Assembly (NCBI GenBank): GCA_003611805.1
Contig: RAYM01000011.1
Span: 124,001 to 188,000 of the forward strand
Origin: a bacterium 1xD42-87
Lineage (GTDB): Bacteria; Bacillota; Clostridia; Lachnospirales; Lachnospiraceae
Direction: 5' to 3'
DNA: 64,000 nucleotides
The notes beneath the pieces were generated by a model. It had not been told where the DNA came from. It saw only the letters and a program-made list of their open reading frames with translations, and did not search any database. The position numbers were made by a program, and so were the translations under genes. Positions 51,566 to 60,450 of the stretch are shown in pieces. How positions within the stretch are numbered: the first letter of the stretch is position 1; each line of letters begins with the position of its first letter.

Positions 51566-52396
51566 ATGTTTGTTGATTATCATGTGCACACAGATTACAG
51601 CGACGATTCCGACTATCCCATGGAGGATGTGGTGAAAGACGCCATCCGGCTTGGTATGGACGAAATCTGCTTTACGGACCATGTGGACTACGGGGCGAAG
51701 GTGGACTGGGACAGCGGGGAGGAGATTCCCTATTGCAATGGTCATGCCATGGTGAATGTGGATTATCCCGCTTATGTAGAGGAAATTCGGAGCCTGGGGG
51801 AGCGGTATGGCAGACGGCTTGCCATAAAAATGGGGCTGGAATTTGGGATGCAGAAGCACACAATCCCTCAGTTTGAAGCCTTATATCGGAGATATCCCTT
51901 CGATTTTATTATATTGTCGGTTCATCAGATCGAGGATAAAGGATTCTGGTCGCAGGAGTTCCAGCAGGGACGGACGCAGAAAGAGTACAACGAACGATAT
52001 TATGAGGAGCTTTTATATCTTGTAAGGCATTACCAGAATTACAGTGTGCTCGGACATCTGGATCTGGTGTTAAGATACGATAAACAGGGCATTTATCCTT
52101 TTCACTATGTGAAACATTATGTGGAGGAAATTCTTGCGGAGGTCATTAAAAACGGGAAGGGCGTTGAGATCAATACCTCTTCCCACCGTTATGGAGTTGC
52201 AGATTCCACACCTTCCAAGAAAATACTTACGATGTATCATGAGATGGGCGGAGAAATCCTGACGCTTGGCAGCGACAGCCACGCGCCGGCGCATCTCGGG
52301 ACATATATGGAGGAGTCGAAAAAGCTGCTAAAAGAGATCGGCTTTCGGTCTTTTTGTACTTATGAAAAGATGCAGCCAGTTTTTCATGAACTATGA
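51566..52396 (+). CDS. histidinol-phosphatase, PHP type (HisJ-like)
   Basis: A 276-residue PHP-fold phosphatase. Metal-binding clusters are DYHVHTDYSDDS (residues 4-15), FTDHVDYG, GLEFGMQKH, ILSVHQIED, LGHLDLVLRYD and LGSDSHAP near the C-terminus, arranged as in HisJ (HisK of Bacillus). It hydrolyses L-histidinol phosphate in histidine synthesis; other PHP phosphoesterases share the fold. It is not next to other his genes, which is common in Firmicutes. AGGGCGGAGG is the ribosome site. Confidence 0.88.
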   Translation: MFVDYHVHTDYSDDSDYPMEDVVKDAIRLGMDEICFTDHVDYGAKVDWDSGEEIPYCNGHAMVNVDYPAYVEEIRSLGERYGRRLAIKMGLEFGMQKHTIPQFEALYRRYPFDFIILSVHQIEDKGFWSQEFQQGRTQKEYNERYYEELLYLVRHYQNYSVLGHLDLVLRYDKQGIYPFHYVKHYVEEILAEVIKNGKGVEINTSSHRYGVADSTPSKKILTMYHEMGGEILTLGSDSHAPAHLGTYMEESKKLLKEIGFRSFCTYEKMQPVFHEL

Positions 52397-52408
52397 TGCA
52401 ATCATAAG

Positions 52409-52447
52409 AAAAAGCCGGAGTCATTGTAGGGATGGCTTCGGCTTTCT
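52409..52447. terminator. terminator between hisJ-like gene and the small minus-strand gene
   Basis: AAAGCCGGAG (52411-52420) pairs with CTTCGGCTTT (52436-52445) with one mismatch; plus-strand transcripts end in TTTCT and minus-strand ones in TTTTTC. Confidence 0.65.
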
Positions 52448-52460
52448 GCTGCTCTGCGTT

Positions 52461-52727
52461 CTATTTCTTTCTCATCCGCATCATTTTATCTATGGTTGCG
52501 GCTTCCTCCGGCGAGGATTCCTTTTTGATGACGGCGACGATTGTATCGATCTCCGCATTGGTAAAAGTAATGTGATCCGCCTGTCCTCTCTTGGCGACCG
52601 CCATCAGGAAAGGCAGCATCTGCTCCCGGCTCATACCGCGGCTCTCAAAGACGAGAGCCTGCAGGAAGTCCAGTTTCGCCTTGTCGATTCCGGCGAGGGA
52701 TGGGTCGTTCATCCAGTCATTATTCAT
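52461..52727 (-). CDS. small helical protein of unknown function (88 aa)
   Basis: Begins MNNDWMNDPSLAGID after GGAGG, 8 bases from the ATG; an upstream in-frame ATG at 52751 lacks a ribosome site. The sequence is helical: KAKLDFLQALVFESRGM, then REQMLPFLMAVAKRG and AEIDTIVAVIKKESSPEEAATIDKMMRM (only its ends are meaningful). This pattern is familiar from conserved small proteins of Lachnospiraceae that sit next to the 187-residue gene upstream. No function is known to me. Confidence 0.7.
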   Translation of the reverse strand: MNNDWMNDPSLAGIDKAKLDFLQALVFESRGMSREQMLPFLMAVAKRGQADHITFTNAEIDTIVAVIKKESSPEEAATIDKMMRMRKK

Positions 52728-52796
52728 GGTAAAACCTCCCGTGTGAATCAAATTTGGTAGTTCGGGATAACTATTTTGGGGAGAATACGGCGCAGC

Positions 52797-53360
52797 CTAC
52801 GGTTCGGCGCCGGATGGCTGCTGCTGAAACATTTCGTACATTTCCCGCTGCTCCGGGGTGAGCATCTGCATCAGCATATCCATCATGGGAGAGCCGGGAG
52901 ACGCTGCGCTTTCGGAACTGTCCGCGGCATCCCCGGGCGGATCTGACCCGGAAAGCGGATTTCCAAACAGGGAATCCATATTCATGTCGGGGAAGATTTC
53001 CTGCATGGCGCTCATGGTCTGGGTCATTTCCTGTACGGTCTCTAGCGTCTGAAGCATGTTCTGTATCTGCTCTAACTGCCGGATTTCCTCCGGGGTGGAG
53101 TAGAGGCAGAGTTCCTTACAGAGCTTTTTCAGGTCGGGTTTTTCCGGCTGGGAAAGCCCGCATCCGCTAAGCGCAGCAGTGCGTTTTTTGGTGAGATTTA
53201 TCGTGTATTGCAGCTCCATATATTTGATGTATACTGCCAGATGTTTCTGCATGGAAGGTTCTATGTAGGGGAGAAGAACCTTGAGCTTCTGGATCTGGTT
53301 AGTGGTGTATAAGGCATCGAATGCCATAACATTTGACGCGTCTTCCCTTTTTTCTGCCAT
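52797..53360 (-). CDS. conserved hypothetical protein (187 aa), partner of the 88-aa gene
   Basis: The N-terminus MAEKREDASNVMAFDALYTT and the helix KLKVLLPYIEPSMQKHLAVYIKYMELQYTI (key positions 26-55) look structured. The rest is methionine- and glutamine-rich (TMSAMQEIFPDMNMDSLF, MMDMLMQMLTPEQREMYEMF), with a flexible Gly/Ser/Pro segment. No signal peptide or membrane segment is present. It precedes the 88-residue gene by about 70 bases on the same strand; both may be one operon. Function unknown. Confidence 0.75.
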   Translation of the reverse strand: MAEKREDASNVMAFDALYTTNQIQKLKVLLPYIEPSMQKHLAVYIKYMELQYTINLTKKRTAALSGCGLSQPEKPDLKKLCKELCLYSTPEEIRQLEQIQNMLQTLETVQEMTQTMSAMQEIFPDMNMDSLFGNPLSGSDPPGDAADSSESAASPGSPMMDMLMQMLTPEQREMYEMFQQQPSGAEP

Positions 53361-53409
53361 AAGCTATGCCTTTCTGATGCCGTTTTTCTCTATAGTATAT
53401 GACACATAA

Positions 53410-53458
53410 GAGAAAAATAGGCTCCGGCTCTGACGTGGATAATCGGAGCCTATTTCTC
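53410..53458. terminator. bidirectional terminator downstream of the high-cysteine gene
   Basis: GAGAAAAATAGGCTCCG (53410-53426) pairs with CGGAGCCTATTTCTC (53444-53458) in a 15-bp stem with two extra A. For the minus strand the T-rich arm serves as the tail. A second hairpin (CAGCCCG/CGGGCTG) lies around 53488-53514. Confidence 0.7.
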
Positions 53459-53542
53459 GGATGTGTGTAAAAGATGTGACTGGCGTCAGCAGCCCGCCCG
53501 TAAGGACGGGCTGTTACGCGTGGGGATGGTTAATTGTGCCGC

Positions 53543-53776
53543 TTAGTTGTTGCAGCAGCAGGATAAGAGGATCAGAATCCAGATCCAGGAACAGCAGTTA
53601 TTGTCGTTGCCGCCAAAGAGGCTGTTGCCGCCGAAGAAGCCGCCGCCACAGCCGCAGCCGTCGCCGTTACCGCCGCAGCAGGATAACAGGATCAGAATCC
53701 AAATCCAGGAACCGCATCCGTTGTTGGCAGGTGCGGGGGTGCTGCATCCGCAGTGTGTAGCTGTAAGATCACTCAT
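53543..53776 (-). CDS. chorion-class high-cysteine small protein
   Basis: A 77-residue protein starting MSDLTATHCGC after GGAGGG. It has 15 or so cysteines, glycine and asparagine runs, and two copies of the hydrophobic block SWIWILILLSCC (about residues 20-31 and 61-72), separated by a Gly/Cys/Phe segment. Proteins of this sort are annotated in clostridia as chorion class high-cysteine HCB protein 13; a role in spore coat or membrane association is suspected but not proven. The DNA coding for the two blocks is nearly identical (53561-53590 and 53682-53711), so it arose by internal duplication. Confidence 0.75.
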   Translation of the reverse strand: MSDLTATHCGCSTPAPANNGCGSWIWILILLSCCGGNGDGCGCGGGFFGGNSLFGGNDNNCCSWIWILILLSCCCNN

Positions 53777-53972
53777 GTTAGTGCCCTCCAAATGTTAGTT
53801 ATGGTTTATCTTATGTGGGGGAAGTGAATTTGTGCCTGTGGGAAAGAATAATATTTCCTTTGATGAAACTTTTGGCAGGGGTGATTCGTATTACTGTTGA
53901 AAGATAAAATGGAAAAAGACAGAATTTATTTAACATTGTGACGCAGAAAACGGCGACAGGAGGAAACTTAAA

Positions 53973-54461
53973 ATGCATGTAAACGGATATGGAACGGCAA
54001 ACTGTCAGGCGACGGGATATATGGCAGGAAAAACGGCAAAGCGCGTGCAGCAGAGTCGGTTTTTAGAGGCGGCATCTGAACAGATACTGCATAAAGAAAG
54101 GGATTATGATGAGGAAGCTTTTGAAAGCGTGGGCGCCAACGCGCCTGAGGAAGTGAAGCAGGCATGGATGGAGGCGGCGAAGGAAATCGGAGCAAATGGA
54201 CTCGGAATCGGGAAAAACGGTATGATGACGCATATTTCCCAGATGATGGTGGAGCGCGTCGAGAGAGGATGGAACGGCGGCAATCCGAATGATATTTTGG
54301 GAAGCAGTGTGCAGTCCGCGCTCCGTGCCGCGAAGGAGGCGCTTTATGATCTGGATCATCCGCTTGCGGCAGGACATGCACGAAGCATCGAGGTGCAGAA
54401 CAGCCGCATGCAGGAAAGGAAATTCTATCTGGCGTTTATTGATCGTTTGGAGCGGCTATAA
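53973..54461 (+). CDS. conserved hypothetical protein (162 aa)
   Basis: A soluble protein with the start MHVNGYGTANCQATGY after GACAGGAGG. The middle is acidic and helical (YDEEAFESVGANAPEEVKQ, WMEAAKEIGANGLGIGKNG). A further stretch, ISQMMVERVERGWNGGNPNDI, resembles small proteins encoded singly in Lachnospiraceae. No catalytic motif, membrane segment or signal peptide can be seen. It has the same 5'-proximal orientation as nothing around it: the neighbours on both sides are on the minus strand. Function not recognised. Confidence 0.7.
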   Translation: MHVNGYGTANCQATGYMAGKTAKRVQQSRFLEAASEQILHKERDYDEEAFESVGANAPEEVKQAWMEAAKEIGANGLGIGKNGMMTHISQMMVERVERGWNGGNPNDILGSSVQSALRAAKEALYDLDHPLAAGHARSIEVQNSRMQERKFYLAFIDRLERL

Positions 54462-54595
54462 TTTTTTCTAAAACACAGGCGGCTACAGACAGCCGCCTGT
54501 CCGGTCAATTCTTCTTGTGTCATTCCCGACTGTGTTCGCAGATGACGTATTTGCTTTCCCGTTGTAATATCCGTCTGTTTCTGTTCTTGGTTCAA
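54425..54595 (-). pseudogene. truncated XRE-family HTH regulator
   Basis: From a TTG start (complement of 54593-54595) with AGGAGG (complement of 54603-54608) the frame reads NQEQKQTDITTGKQIRHLRT, then SGMTQEELTGQAA, the first two helices of an XRE DNA-binding domain. After about 30 residues it runs into a terminator hairpin and an unrelated tail. The rest of the domain is missing. The intact ribosome site suggests the gene was active until recently. Confidence 0.6.
54475..54500. terminator. terminator shared by the 162-aa gene and the XRE remnant
   Basis: ACAGGCGGCT (54475-54484) pairs perfectly with AGCCGCCTGT (54491-54500) around a 6-base loop. A T-rich run follows on the minus strand. 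Confidence 0.75.
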
Positions 54596-54727
54596 AATAG
54601 TGCCTCCTTCTGGTACTGATTTTATCAATGATATTTCGCAATAGCAAGCAAGGAACGCTTGCATTCCAGTTCTATTTAAGCTACAGGAGGACTTGAAACG
54701 TATGTTCGGTTGTGGTAATATATCAAT

Positions 54728-55330
54728 ATGTCTGAAAACAGAAGGGAAAAAAACAGAAGAGAGGGCGGACGGCTCCGCAGGGCGGACATATGTCTCGTGG
54801 CATTTTTTCTGCTTCTGGCGCTGGGAGGTTTTGTCTGGTCTGCCGTGAGCCTTAGGGAAGGGCGGTCTTTGCAGATATCCTGTGACGGGGTGGTTATTGA
54901 GAAAGTAGCACTGGCACAGATGAAACGACATGACCCGGTGGGGGCGGAGCTTGGGAGCGCATCAGAAACAGTCCGCTATTGTCTGCTTCTTTATGTGAAC
55001 GGGAGCGCCTCCTGCCAGTGGTATGGGGAAAGACCGGATCTTGCGGCAGCGGTTCCGGAAGGAAACAGTTTCAATCTTCTGGCTGTCTCCGAAGAGGATG
55101 TATGGATGGAAGCCGCCGACTGCCGGGATCAGATCTGCGTGCACCACATACCCATTTCGGGCGGCGGGGAAAGCATTATCTGTCTGCCGCACAGGCTTGT
55201 GGCGGAGATTGTGGGCGCGGCGGGTACGGAAACGCTGGATGTGACAGCAAAAGCGCAGGGAATAGAGGGAGAAACGGGATGGAGCAATGGTACGTTTCGG
55301 AATGGAGGCAGCCATGAGACGGACGGCTGA
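54728..55330 (+). CDS. NusG domain II-containing membrane-anchored protein
   Basis: A 200-residue protein with one N-terminal membrane helix (ICLVAFFLLLALGGFVWSAV) and an extracytoplasmic domain. The segment CRDQICVHHIPISGGG followed by ESIICLPHRLV is the hallmark of the NusG domain II-like family of Firmicutes, in which this domain is unlinked to transcription. The next gene starts inside its 3' end, so the two are translationally coupled. In related genomes this pair lies near FMN-transfer or quinone-related genes; a role in membrane redox assembly is a guess. Confidence 0.82.
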   Translation: MSENRREKNRREGGRLRRADICLVAFFLLLALGGFVWSAVSLREGRSLQISCDGVVIEKVALAQMKRHDPVGAELGSASETVRYCLLLYVNGSASCQWYGERPDLAAAVPEGNSFNLLAVSEEDVWMEAADCRDQICVHHIPISGGGESIICLPHRLVAEIVGAAGTETLDVTAKAQGIEGETGWSNGTFRNGGSHETDG

Positions 55331-55832
55331 ACTTGGTCTTATGCTGGCGCTTGCGCTGATCCTGTCCTATGTGGAATCCATGATTCCCTTTTCTTTCGGG
55401 ATACCGGGGATTAAGCTGGGGCTGCCCAATCTGATCGTGCTGCTGCTTTTATATGAGAAGCCGAACACAGGGGGAGAGCGGGAAGCGCTTTTGGTAAATG
55501 TCTTGCGCATTGTCCTGTCCGGCTTTCTGTTCAGCAATCTTTATACCATTTTGTACGCCCTTGCGGGAGCCGCATTCAGCTTTGCAGCCATGGCTCTTGG
55601 CAGGCGGACGAAACGCTTTTCCATGATCGGAGTAAGCGTGTTCGGCGGCGTGTTCCACAATGTGGGGCAGCTTCTGGTGGCGATGGCGGTGGTGGAGACG
55701 CTGGCGGTTGCTTACTATGTGCCGTTTCTGATCGTGGCAGGCACGGTGACGGGGGCGGTTCTCGGGATTGCGGGAACGACACTTCTGCCTTATCTGAGGC
55801 GGCTTGAAGAGGAAAGAGAACAGAGAAAGTGA
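55314..55832 (+). CDS. Gx transporter family protein (heptaprenyl diphosphate synthase component I-like)
   Basis: A 172-residue membrane protein with about five helices. AELGLMLALALILSYVES and PFSFGIPGIKLGLPNL form the family's conserved N-terminal block; VFHNVGQLLVAMAVV lies in the middle. Members are annotated either as Gx transporter or as heptaprenyl diphosphate synthase component I; transport of a small molecule is more likely from the fold. ATG 55314 follows GGAGG and overlaps the preceding gene by 17 bases. Confidence 0.82.
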   Translation: MRRTAELGLMLALALILSYVESMIPFSFGIPGIKLGLPNLIVLLLLYEKPNTGGEREALLVNVLRIVLSGFLFSNLYTILYALAGAAFSFAAMALGRRTKRFSMIGVSVFGGVFHNVGQLLVAMAVVETLAVAYYVPFLIVAGTVTGAVLGIAGTTLLPYLRRLEEEREQRK

Positions 55833-55870
55833 GTTTATCGGTTTAAGTAAAATATGGAGGAACGGGAGCC

Positions 55871-56494
55871 ATGTACGCATACATAAGGGGAACGCTTGCA
55901 GAAGTCGCGGAGGACGCGGTTGTCGTGGAAGCGGGAGGAATCGGCTATAACATCAGGGTTTCCACAGCCACGGCGGCGCTTCTGCCCGGCGTAGGAAGCG
56001 AGGTGAAAATATATACTTATACGCTTGTCAGGGAGGACGCGTTTGCTCTTTTCGGCTTCCTGACAAGGGATGATCTGGAGATTTTCAAAAAGCTGATCGC
56101 TGTAAGTGGGATCGGTCCCAAGGGCGGTCTTGCGATTCTGTCGGTGATGAGCGCGGATGATTTGCGGTTCGCCGTTATGGCGGGGGATGCCAAAGCCATC
56201 GCCAAAGCGCCGGGTGTTGGCGCGAAGACGGCGGAGCGGGTGATTCTGGAGCTGCGGGATAAGATTTCCCTGGAGGATACCTTGAGGGGGCTTGGCGAGC
56301 CAGCAGGCGCGTCGGGAGCTGCCGCATCAGGCGCACAGGGCGGCGACAATCTGATGAGGCGGGAGGCGATCGAGGCTCTTGTGGCTCTCGGCTATTCCGC
56401 TTCCGACGCCACGGCTGCGGTGAAGAAGGTGGAGATTGCGGAGGACGCCACATCCGAAACGATCTTAAAGCTCGCACTAAAACATATGTTCTGA
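55871..56494 (+). CDS. ruvA: Holliday junction DNA helicase subunit RuvA
   Basis: A 207-residue protein. Domain I is an OB fold (MYAYIRGTLAEVAEDAVVVE). Two helix-hairpin-helix motifs bind the junction: AVSGIGPKGGLAILS (about residues 77-91) and KAPGVGAKTAERVILEL. A Gly/Ala linker precedes domain III (about 160-207), which contacts RuvB. RuvA recognises four-way junctions and loads RuvB. The partner ruvB starts about 6.5 kb downstream, although they are normally adjacent. GGAGGAACGGGAGCC leads into the ATG. Confidence 0.95.
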   Translation: MYAYIRGTLAEVAEDAVVVEAGGIGYNIRVSTATAALLPGVGSEVKIYTYTLVREDAFALFGFLTRDDLEIFKKLIAVSGIGPKGGLAILSVMSADDLRFAVMAGDAKAIAKAPGVGAKTAERVILELRDKISLEDTLRGLGEPAGASGAAASGAQGGDNLMRREAIEALVALGYSASDATAAVKKVEIAEDATSETILKLALKHMF

Positions 56495-56623
56495 CAGTTC
56501 GCTCGGAGCGTCATCTTATGAGCCGATGGCATTTTGCTCCATCTGAGCTTGCGAAGCAGCGGATAGTGCCTGAGGCACGGTTTTGCGAATGGGCGTGGGC
56601 TGAACACATGGGAGGAATACACA

Positions 56624-58408
56624 GTGATTTTCGGAAAACACATAAATAAATATTATCTCAAACACGCACCGATTCTGATTGTGGGTATCCTTGCGCTTAT
56701 TTTTGTGGACTACTTCCAGCTGATCCTGCCGGAGCTTTACCGTATCGTGGTGAACGGTATGAACGGCGGCCTCGTGGAAGTGGGCGGGAAACTTGTGCCC
56801 TTTACCATGGACGTGCTGTTAAACGAGGTGTGCCGGCGCGCCATTGTGGTTATTCTTGTCATGGTGGTGGGGCGTTTTCTCTGGCGCGTCAGTTTTTACG
56901 GGGCGGCGATCAGGGTGGAGACCGATTTGCGCAACCGTATGTTTGACCATTGCAAAAATCTCTCGCAGGATTACTTTCAGGTGAACAAGGTCGGAAATCT
57001 GATGAGTCTGTTTACCAACGATCTGGACACCATACAGGAGTGCTTCGGGGATGGGATACTGATGTTCTGCGACGCGCTGTTTCTGGGGCTGCTCGCCTTC
57101 TTTAAAATGTGGAACATGGACAGGAGGCTGACGGGGCTTTCCATAATTCCCATGGTGATTCTGTTTTTGTTTGGTACGGTGATGTTTAAGGCGATGAAAG
57201 CGAAATGGGAGGTCAGGCAGGAGGCGTTTTCCAGACTTTCCGATTTTTCTCAGGAAAATTTTTCGGGCATTGCAGTAATCAAGGCTTTTGTGAAGGAGTA
57301 TCTGGAACTTAGGGAGTTTGAGAAACTGAACCGGGAAAACGAGGATATCAATGTGGCGTATACCCGGATTGCCACGCTGCTCGATTGTCTGACGTTCCTG
57401 CTTGTGGAGTCGGTGATCTGCGTGATTCTGGGTTACGGCGGCTATCTGGTTTACTGCGGCAGGTTTGACGCAGGGCAGCTTGTGGAATATATTGTTTATT
57501 TTGATTCGATCATCTGGCCGGTTATGGCGGTGTCCATGCTGATTGAGAAGACTTCACGCGGAAAGGCGTCCTTAAACCGTGTCAGTGAGCTCCTGGACGC
57601 AGAGGTTACAGTAAAAGACAGGGAGAATGTGACGCGGCTGCATGACATGAAGGGGGAGATCGAGTTCAGGCGCCTTACCTTCCGTTATCCCGACGGGGAG
57701 ACAGATGCGCTTAAGGACGTATCCTTTACCATTCACGCGGGAGAGAGCGTGGGTGTGGTGGGAAGGACCGGCTCCGGGAAGACCATTCTCGTGGATCTGA
57801 TCCTGCGCGCCTACAATGTGCCGGACGGCATGCTCTTTATCGACGGGCACGACGTGAACACGGTTTCCATCCGCTCCGTGCGGGAGGGGTGTTCCTATGT
57901 GCCGCAGGACAATTTTCTCTTTTCCGATACTATTGAAAACAATATTTCCTTCGCGGTGGACGAAGTTTGCGATGCGCTGGTGGAGCGGGCCGCGAGGCTG
58001 TCCGACGTGCATGATGATATCATGGATTTTACTGCCGGATACCGAACGGTGCTGGGCGAGCGGGGCGTGACGGTTTCCGGCGGGCAGAAACAGCGGATTT
58101 CCATTGCCCGCGCGCTGATCAAGGAGTCGGCGGTTCTGATTCTGGACGATTCGGTTTCGGCGGTGGACATGAAGACCGAGAAAATCATTTTAAAAAACCT
58201 TCTGGAGAACAGAAGGGGCAGGACAACGATACTGATTGCCCACAGAATCTCCACGGTGGAGCACATGGATAAAATTATATTCATAGACGAAGGGTGTGTC
58301 CGCGCGGTGGGCAGCCATGAAACCCTCTATGAGACATGTGCGGATTACAGGCGCATGGTTGATCTGCAGCGAATGGAGGAGGAAGAAGGGGGTGAGGCAG
58401 ATGTATGA
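56624..58408 (+). CDS. ABC exporter half-transporter, subunit with degenerate catalytic site
   Basis: A 594-residue ABC transporter with an N-terminal six-helix membrane domain (about 15-310) and a nucleotide-binding domain (about 350-594). Walker A is GRTGSGKTILVD; signature VSGGQKQRISIARAL; Walker B LILDDSVSAVD, where Asp replaces the usual catalytic Glu. This swap is typical for one partner of heterodimeric exporters such as TM287/288 and BmrCD. The substrate is unknown; drugs, lipids or peptides are possible. GTG start, and its end overlaps the next gene by eight bases. Confidence 0.92.
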   Translation: MIFGKHINKYYLKHAPILIVGILALIFVDYFQLILPELYRIVVNGMNGGLVEVGGKLVPFTMDVLLNEVCRRAIVVILVMVVGRFLWRVSFYGAAIRVETDLRNRMFDHCKNLSQDYFQVNKVGNLMSLFTNDLDTIQECFGDGILMFCDALFLGLLAFFKMWNMDRRLTGLSIIPMVILFLFGTVMFKAMKAKWEVRQEAFSRLSDFSQENFSGIAVIKAFVKEYLELREFEKLNRENEDINVAYTRIATLLDCLTFLLVESVICVILGYGGYLVYCGRFDAGQLVEYIVYFDSIIWPVMAVSMLIEKTSRGKASLNRVSELLDAEVTVKDRENVTRLHDMKGEIEFRRLTFRYPDGETDALKDVSFTIHAGESVGVVGRTGSGKTILVDLILRAYNVPDGMLFIDGHDVNTVSIRSVREGCSYVPQDNFLFSDTIENNISFAVDEVCDALVERAARLSDVHDDIMDFTAGYRTVLGERGVTVSGGQKQRISIARALIKESAVLILDDSVSAVDMKTEKIILKNLLENRRGRTTILIAHRISTVEHMDKIIFIDEGCVRAVGSHETLYETCADYRRMVDLQRMEEEEGGEADV

Positions 58409-60302
58409 GTATTATCCGTTGATCGTGGTGGGAGCGATAGTCGGGCTGTTTTCCCTCGTCCTTCTGATCGCCTACCTGACGGTGAAAGATAAGAAGCAGA
58501 CGATGGGGTTTGAACGTCAGATCGGAGACCGGGAGATTATGGGGCGTCTCCTGCATTATGCGAAGCCGTATCTGACGCGGTTTCTTCTGGTGGGCGCCGT
58601 GATGCTTTTTACCATCGCCTATGATGTGGTTTCCCCTTTCATCATTGGGCGGATTGAGGAGACGGTCGCGGGAGATTTTGAGATGCCGCATATTTACAGG
58701 GCATTAGCGGTCTATGTGAGTATTCTGATCGTCTCCATGGTGTGCGCATACATACAGGCGGTGGTGCTGCAAAAGACGGGGCAGCGGATTATTTCCGTTA
58801 TGAGGGAAGACCTGTTTGTGAAGATCGAGAGCCTTTCTCATGAGCAGTTAAACGCGATACCCGTCGGTAAGCTTGTGACCCGCGTGACCAACGACACCAA
58901 CGCGATCTCCATGATGTTTACCAATCTGCTGGTCAATTTCGTGAAAAATATATTCGTGATTATCGGCGTGTTTGCGGCGATGCTCGTGCTGAGCTATGAG
59001 CTGACGCTGATGATCCTCTGCTTTGTGCCTTTCATTGTGCTGTTTACGGTGATTTTCCGCAAGTTTTCCAGACGCGCTTACCGAAAAGTGAAGGACTGTA
59101 CCACGGATATCAACACCTATCTGTCCGAGAATCTTTCCGGCATCAAGATCACCCAGATTTTTAACAGGGAGGAGGTGAAGATGCAGGAATTCCGGGAAAA
59201 GAGCAACGCGCTGGGGAGGGCGAAGCAGGAGCAGATACTGGTGTTCGGTATTTTCCGTCCGCTGGTATACATGCTCTATGTCAGCTCCATTCTCTGCCTT
59301 TTGTATCTGGGCGGCAGAGGGTATTTGGAACATCAGGTGTTTATGGGGCAGGTGATCACAAGCGGCATGCTGGTGTCCTTTTATATGTACATTTCCAAGT
59401 TTTACAATCCGATCCAGAATCTGGCGGAGCAGTTTAACTGGCTGCAGTCGGCGTTTGCTTCAGCCGAGAAGGTTTTTGCGATTCTGGATATGGAACCTGT
59501 CATACAGGATGCGCCGGACGCGGTGGAGCTGGGGACGGTGAGGGGTGAGATCGAGTTTCGGGATGTCTGGTTCTCCTATGTGGAGGGAGAGTGGGTGTTA
59601 AAGGGCGTTTCCTTCCATGTGATGCCGAAGGAGACCGTTGCCTTCGTCGGTTCCACAGGATCGGGCAAGACGACGATTCTGTCACTTCTTTGCAGGAATT
59701 ACGAGTTCCAGAAAGGGGAAATCCTGATCGACGGGATTGACATCCGCAAGATTAAAATTTCCTCCCTGCGAAGGCATTTCGGGCAGATGCTGCAGGATGT
59801 GTTCCTGTTTTCGGGGACGATCCGCAGTAATATCGCGCTGCGGGCGGAACATATTTCCGACGAGGAGATCCGGGAGGCATGCCGCTATGTGAACGCGGAC
59901 CATTTTATTGATAAGCTGGAAAAGGGGCTGGATGAGGAAGTGCGGGAGAGGGGAAACAATTTTTCCGCGGGACAGCGGCAGCTTCTGTCCTTTGCCAGGA
60001 CCATTGTGCATAAACCGGCGGTGATGATTCTGGACGAAGCGACGGCGAACATTGATACCGAAACAGAGCTTTTGATCCAGGATTCACTGGAAAAGATGCA
60101 GAATATCGGAACCATGCTGATGGTGGCGCACAGGCTTTCCACGATTCAGAATGCGGACAATATTGTCGTGTTGTCCCATGGAAAAATTGTCGAGCAGGGA
60201 ACTCATCAGGAACTGCTTGAAAAGCGCGGAAAGTATTTTAAATTATATCATCTGCAGTACAGAAAAGAAGAGATGGAACGGAAAAAAGGCGGCACAGGCT
60301 GA
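58401..60302 (+). CDS. ABC exporter half-transporter, subunit with intact catalytic site
   Basis: A 633-residue partner of the preceding gene. An extra N-terminal helix (YPLIVVGAIVGLFSLVLLIAYLTV) precedes the six-helix domain (about 65-340). In the nucleotide-binding domain Walker A is GSTGSGKTTILSL, signature FSAGQRQLLSFARTI and Walker B MILDEATANID with the catalytic Glu. The pair probably forms a heterodimeric exporter. ATG 58401 lies inside the previous gene's last codons; an earlier in-frame ATG at 58296 would overlap by over 100 bases and is unlikely. The last gene of this operon; a convergent PII-like gene follows. Confidence 0.92.
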   Translation: MYEYYPLIVVGAIVGLFSLVLLIAYLTVKDKKQTMGFERQIGDREIMGRLLHYAKPYLTRFLLVGAVMLFTIAYDVVSPFIIGRIEETVAGDFEMPHIYRALAVYVSILIVSMVCAYIQAVVLQKTGQRIISVMREDLFVKIESLSHEQLNAIPVGKLVTRVTNDTNAISMMFTNLLVNFVKNIFVIIGVFAAMLVLSYELTLMILCFVPFIVLFTVIFRKFSRRAYRKVKDCTTDINTYLSENLSGIKITQIFNREEVKMQEFREKSNALGRAKQEQILVFGIFRPLVYMLYVSSILCLLYLGGRGYLEHQVFMGQVITSGMLVSFYMYISKFYNPIQNLAEQFNWLQSAFASAEKVFAILDMEPVIQDAPDAVELGTVRGEIEFRDVWFSYVEGEWVLKGVSFHVMPKETVAFVGSTGSGKTTILSLLCRNYEFQKGEILIDGIDIRKIKISSLRRHFGQMLQDVFLFSGTIRSNIALRAEHISDEEIREACRYVNADHFIDKLEKGLDEEVRERGNNFSAGQRQLLSFARTIVHKPAVMILDEATANIDTETELLIQDSLEKMQNIGTMLMVAHRLSTIQNADNIVVLSHGKIVEQGTHQELLEKRGKYFKLYHLQYRKEEMERKKGGTG

Positions 60303-60450
60303 TAAACCGGTTACTTTTACACCCGCGCCATGCACTTGCTGCATGGTGTCGGAGCCAGCGCCGTCCGGCTGGGGAGACGGTATTATATTATAAAGGACGA
60401 GTCTGTCCGTGGATTCCGGGGGGCACATAGCGGAATTTTCGGGAATAGAG

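Noticed and set aside
53561..53711. Direct repeats considered as a CRISPR or tandem repeat
   Set aside because: Only two copies, both in frame within the high-cysteine gene; explained by protein-module duplication.
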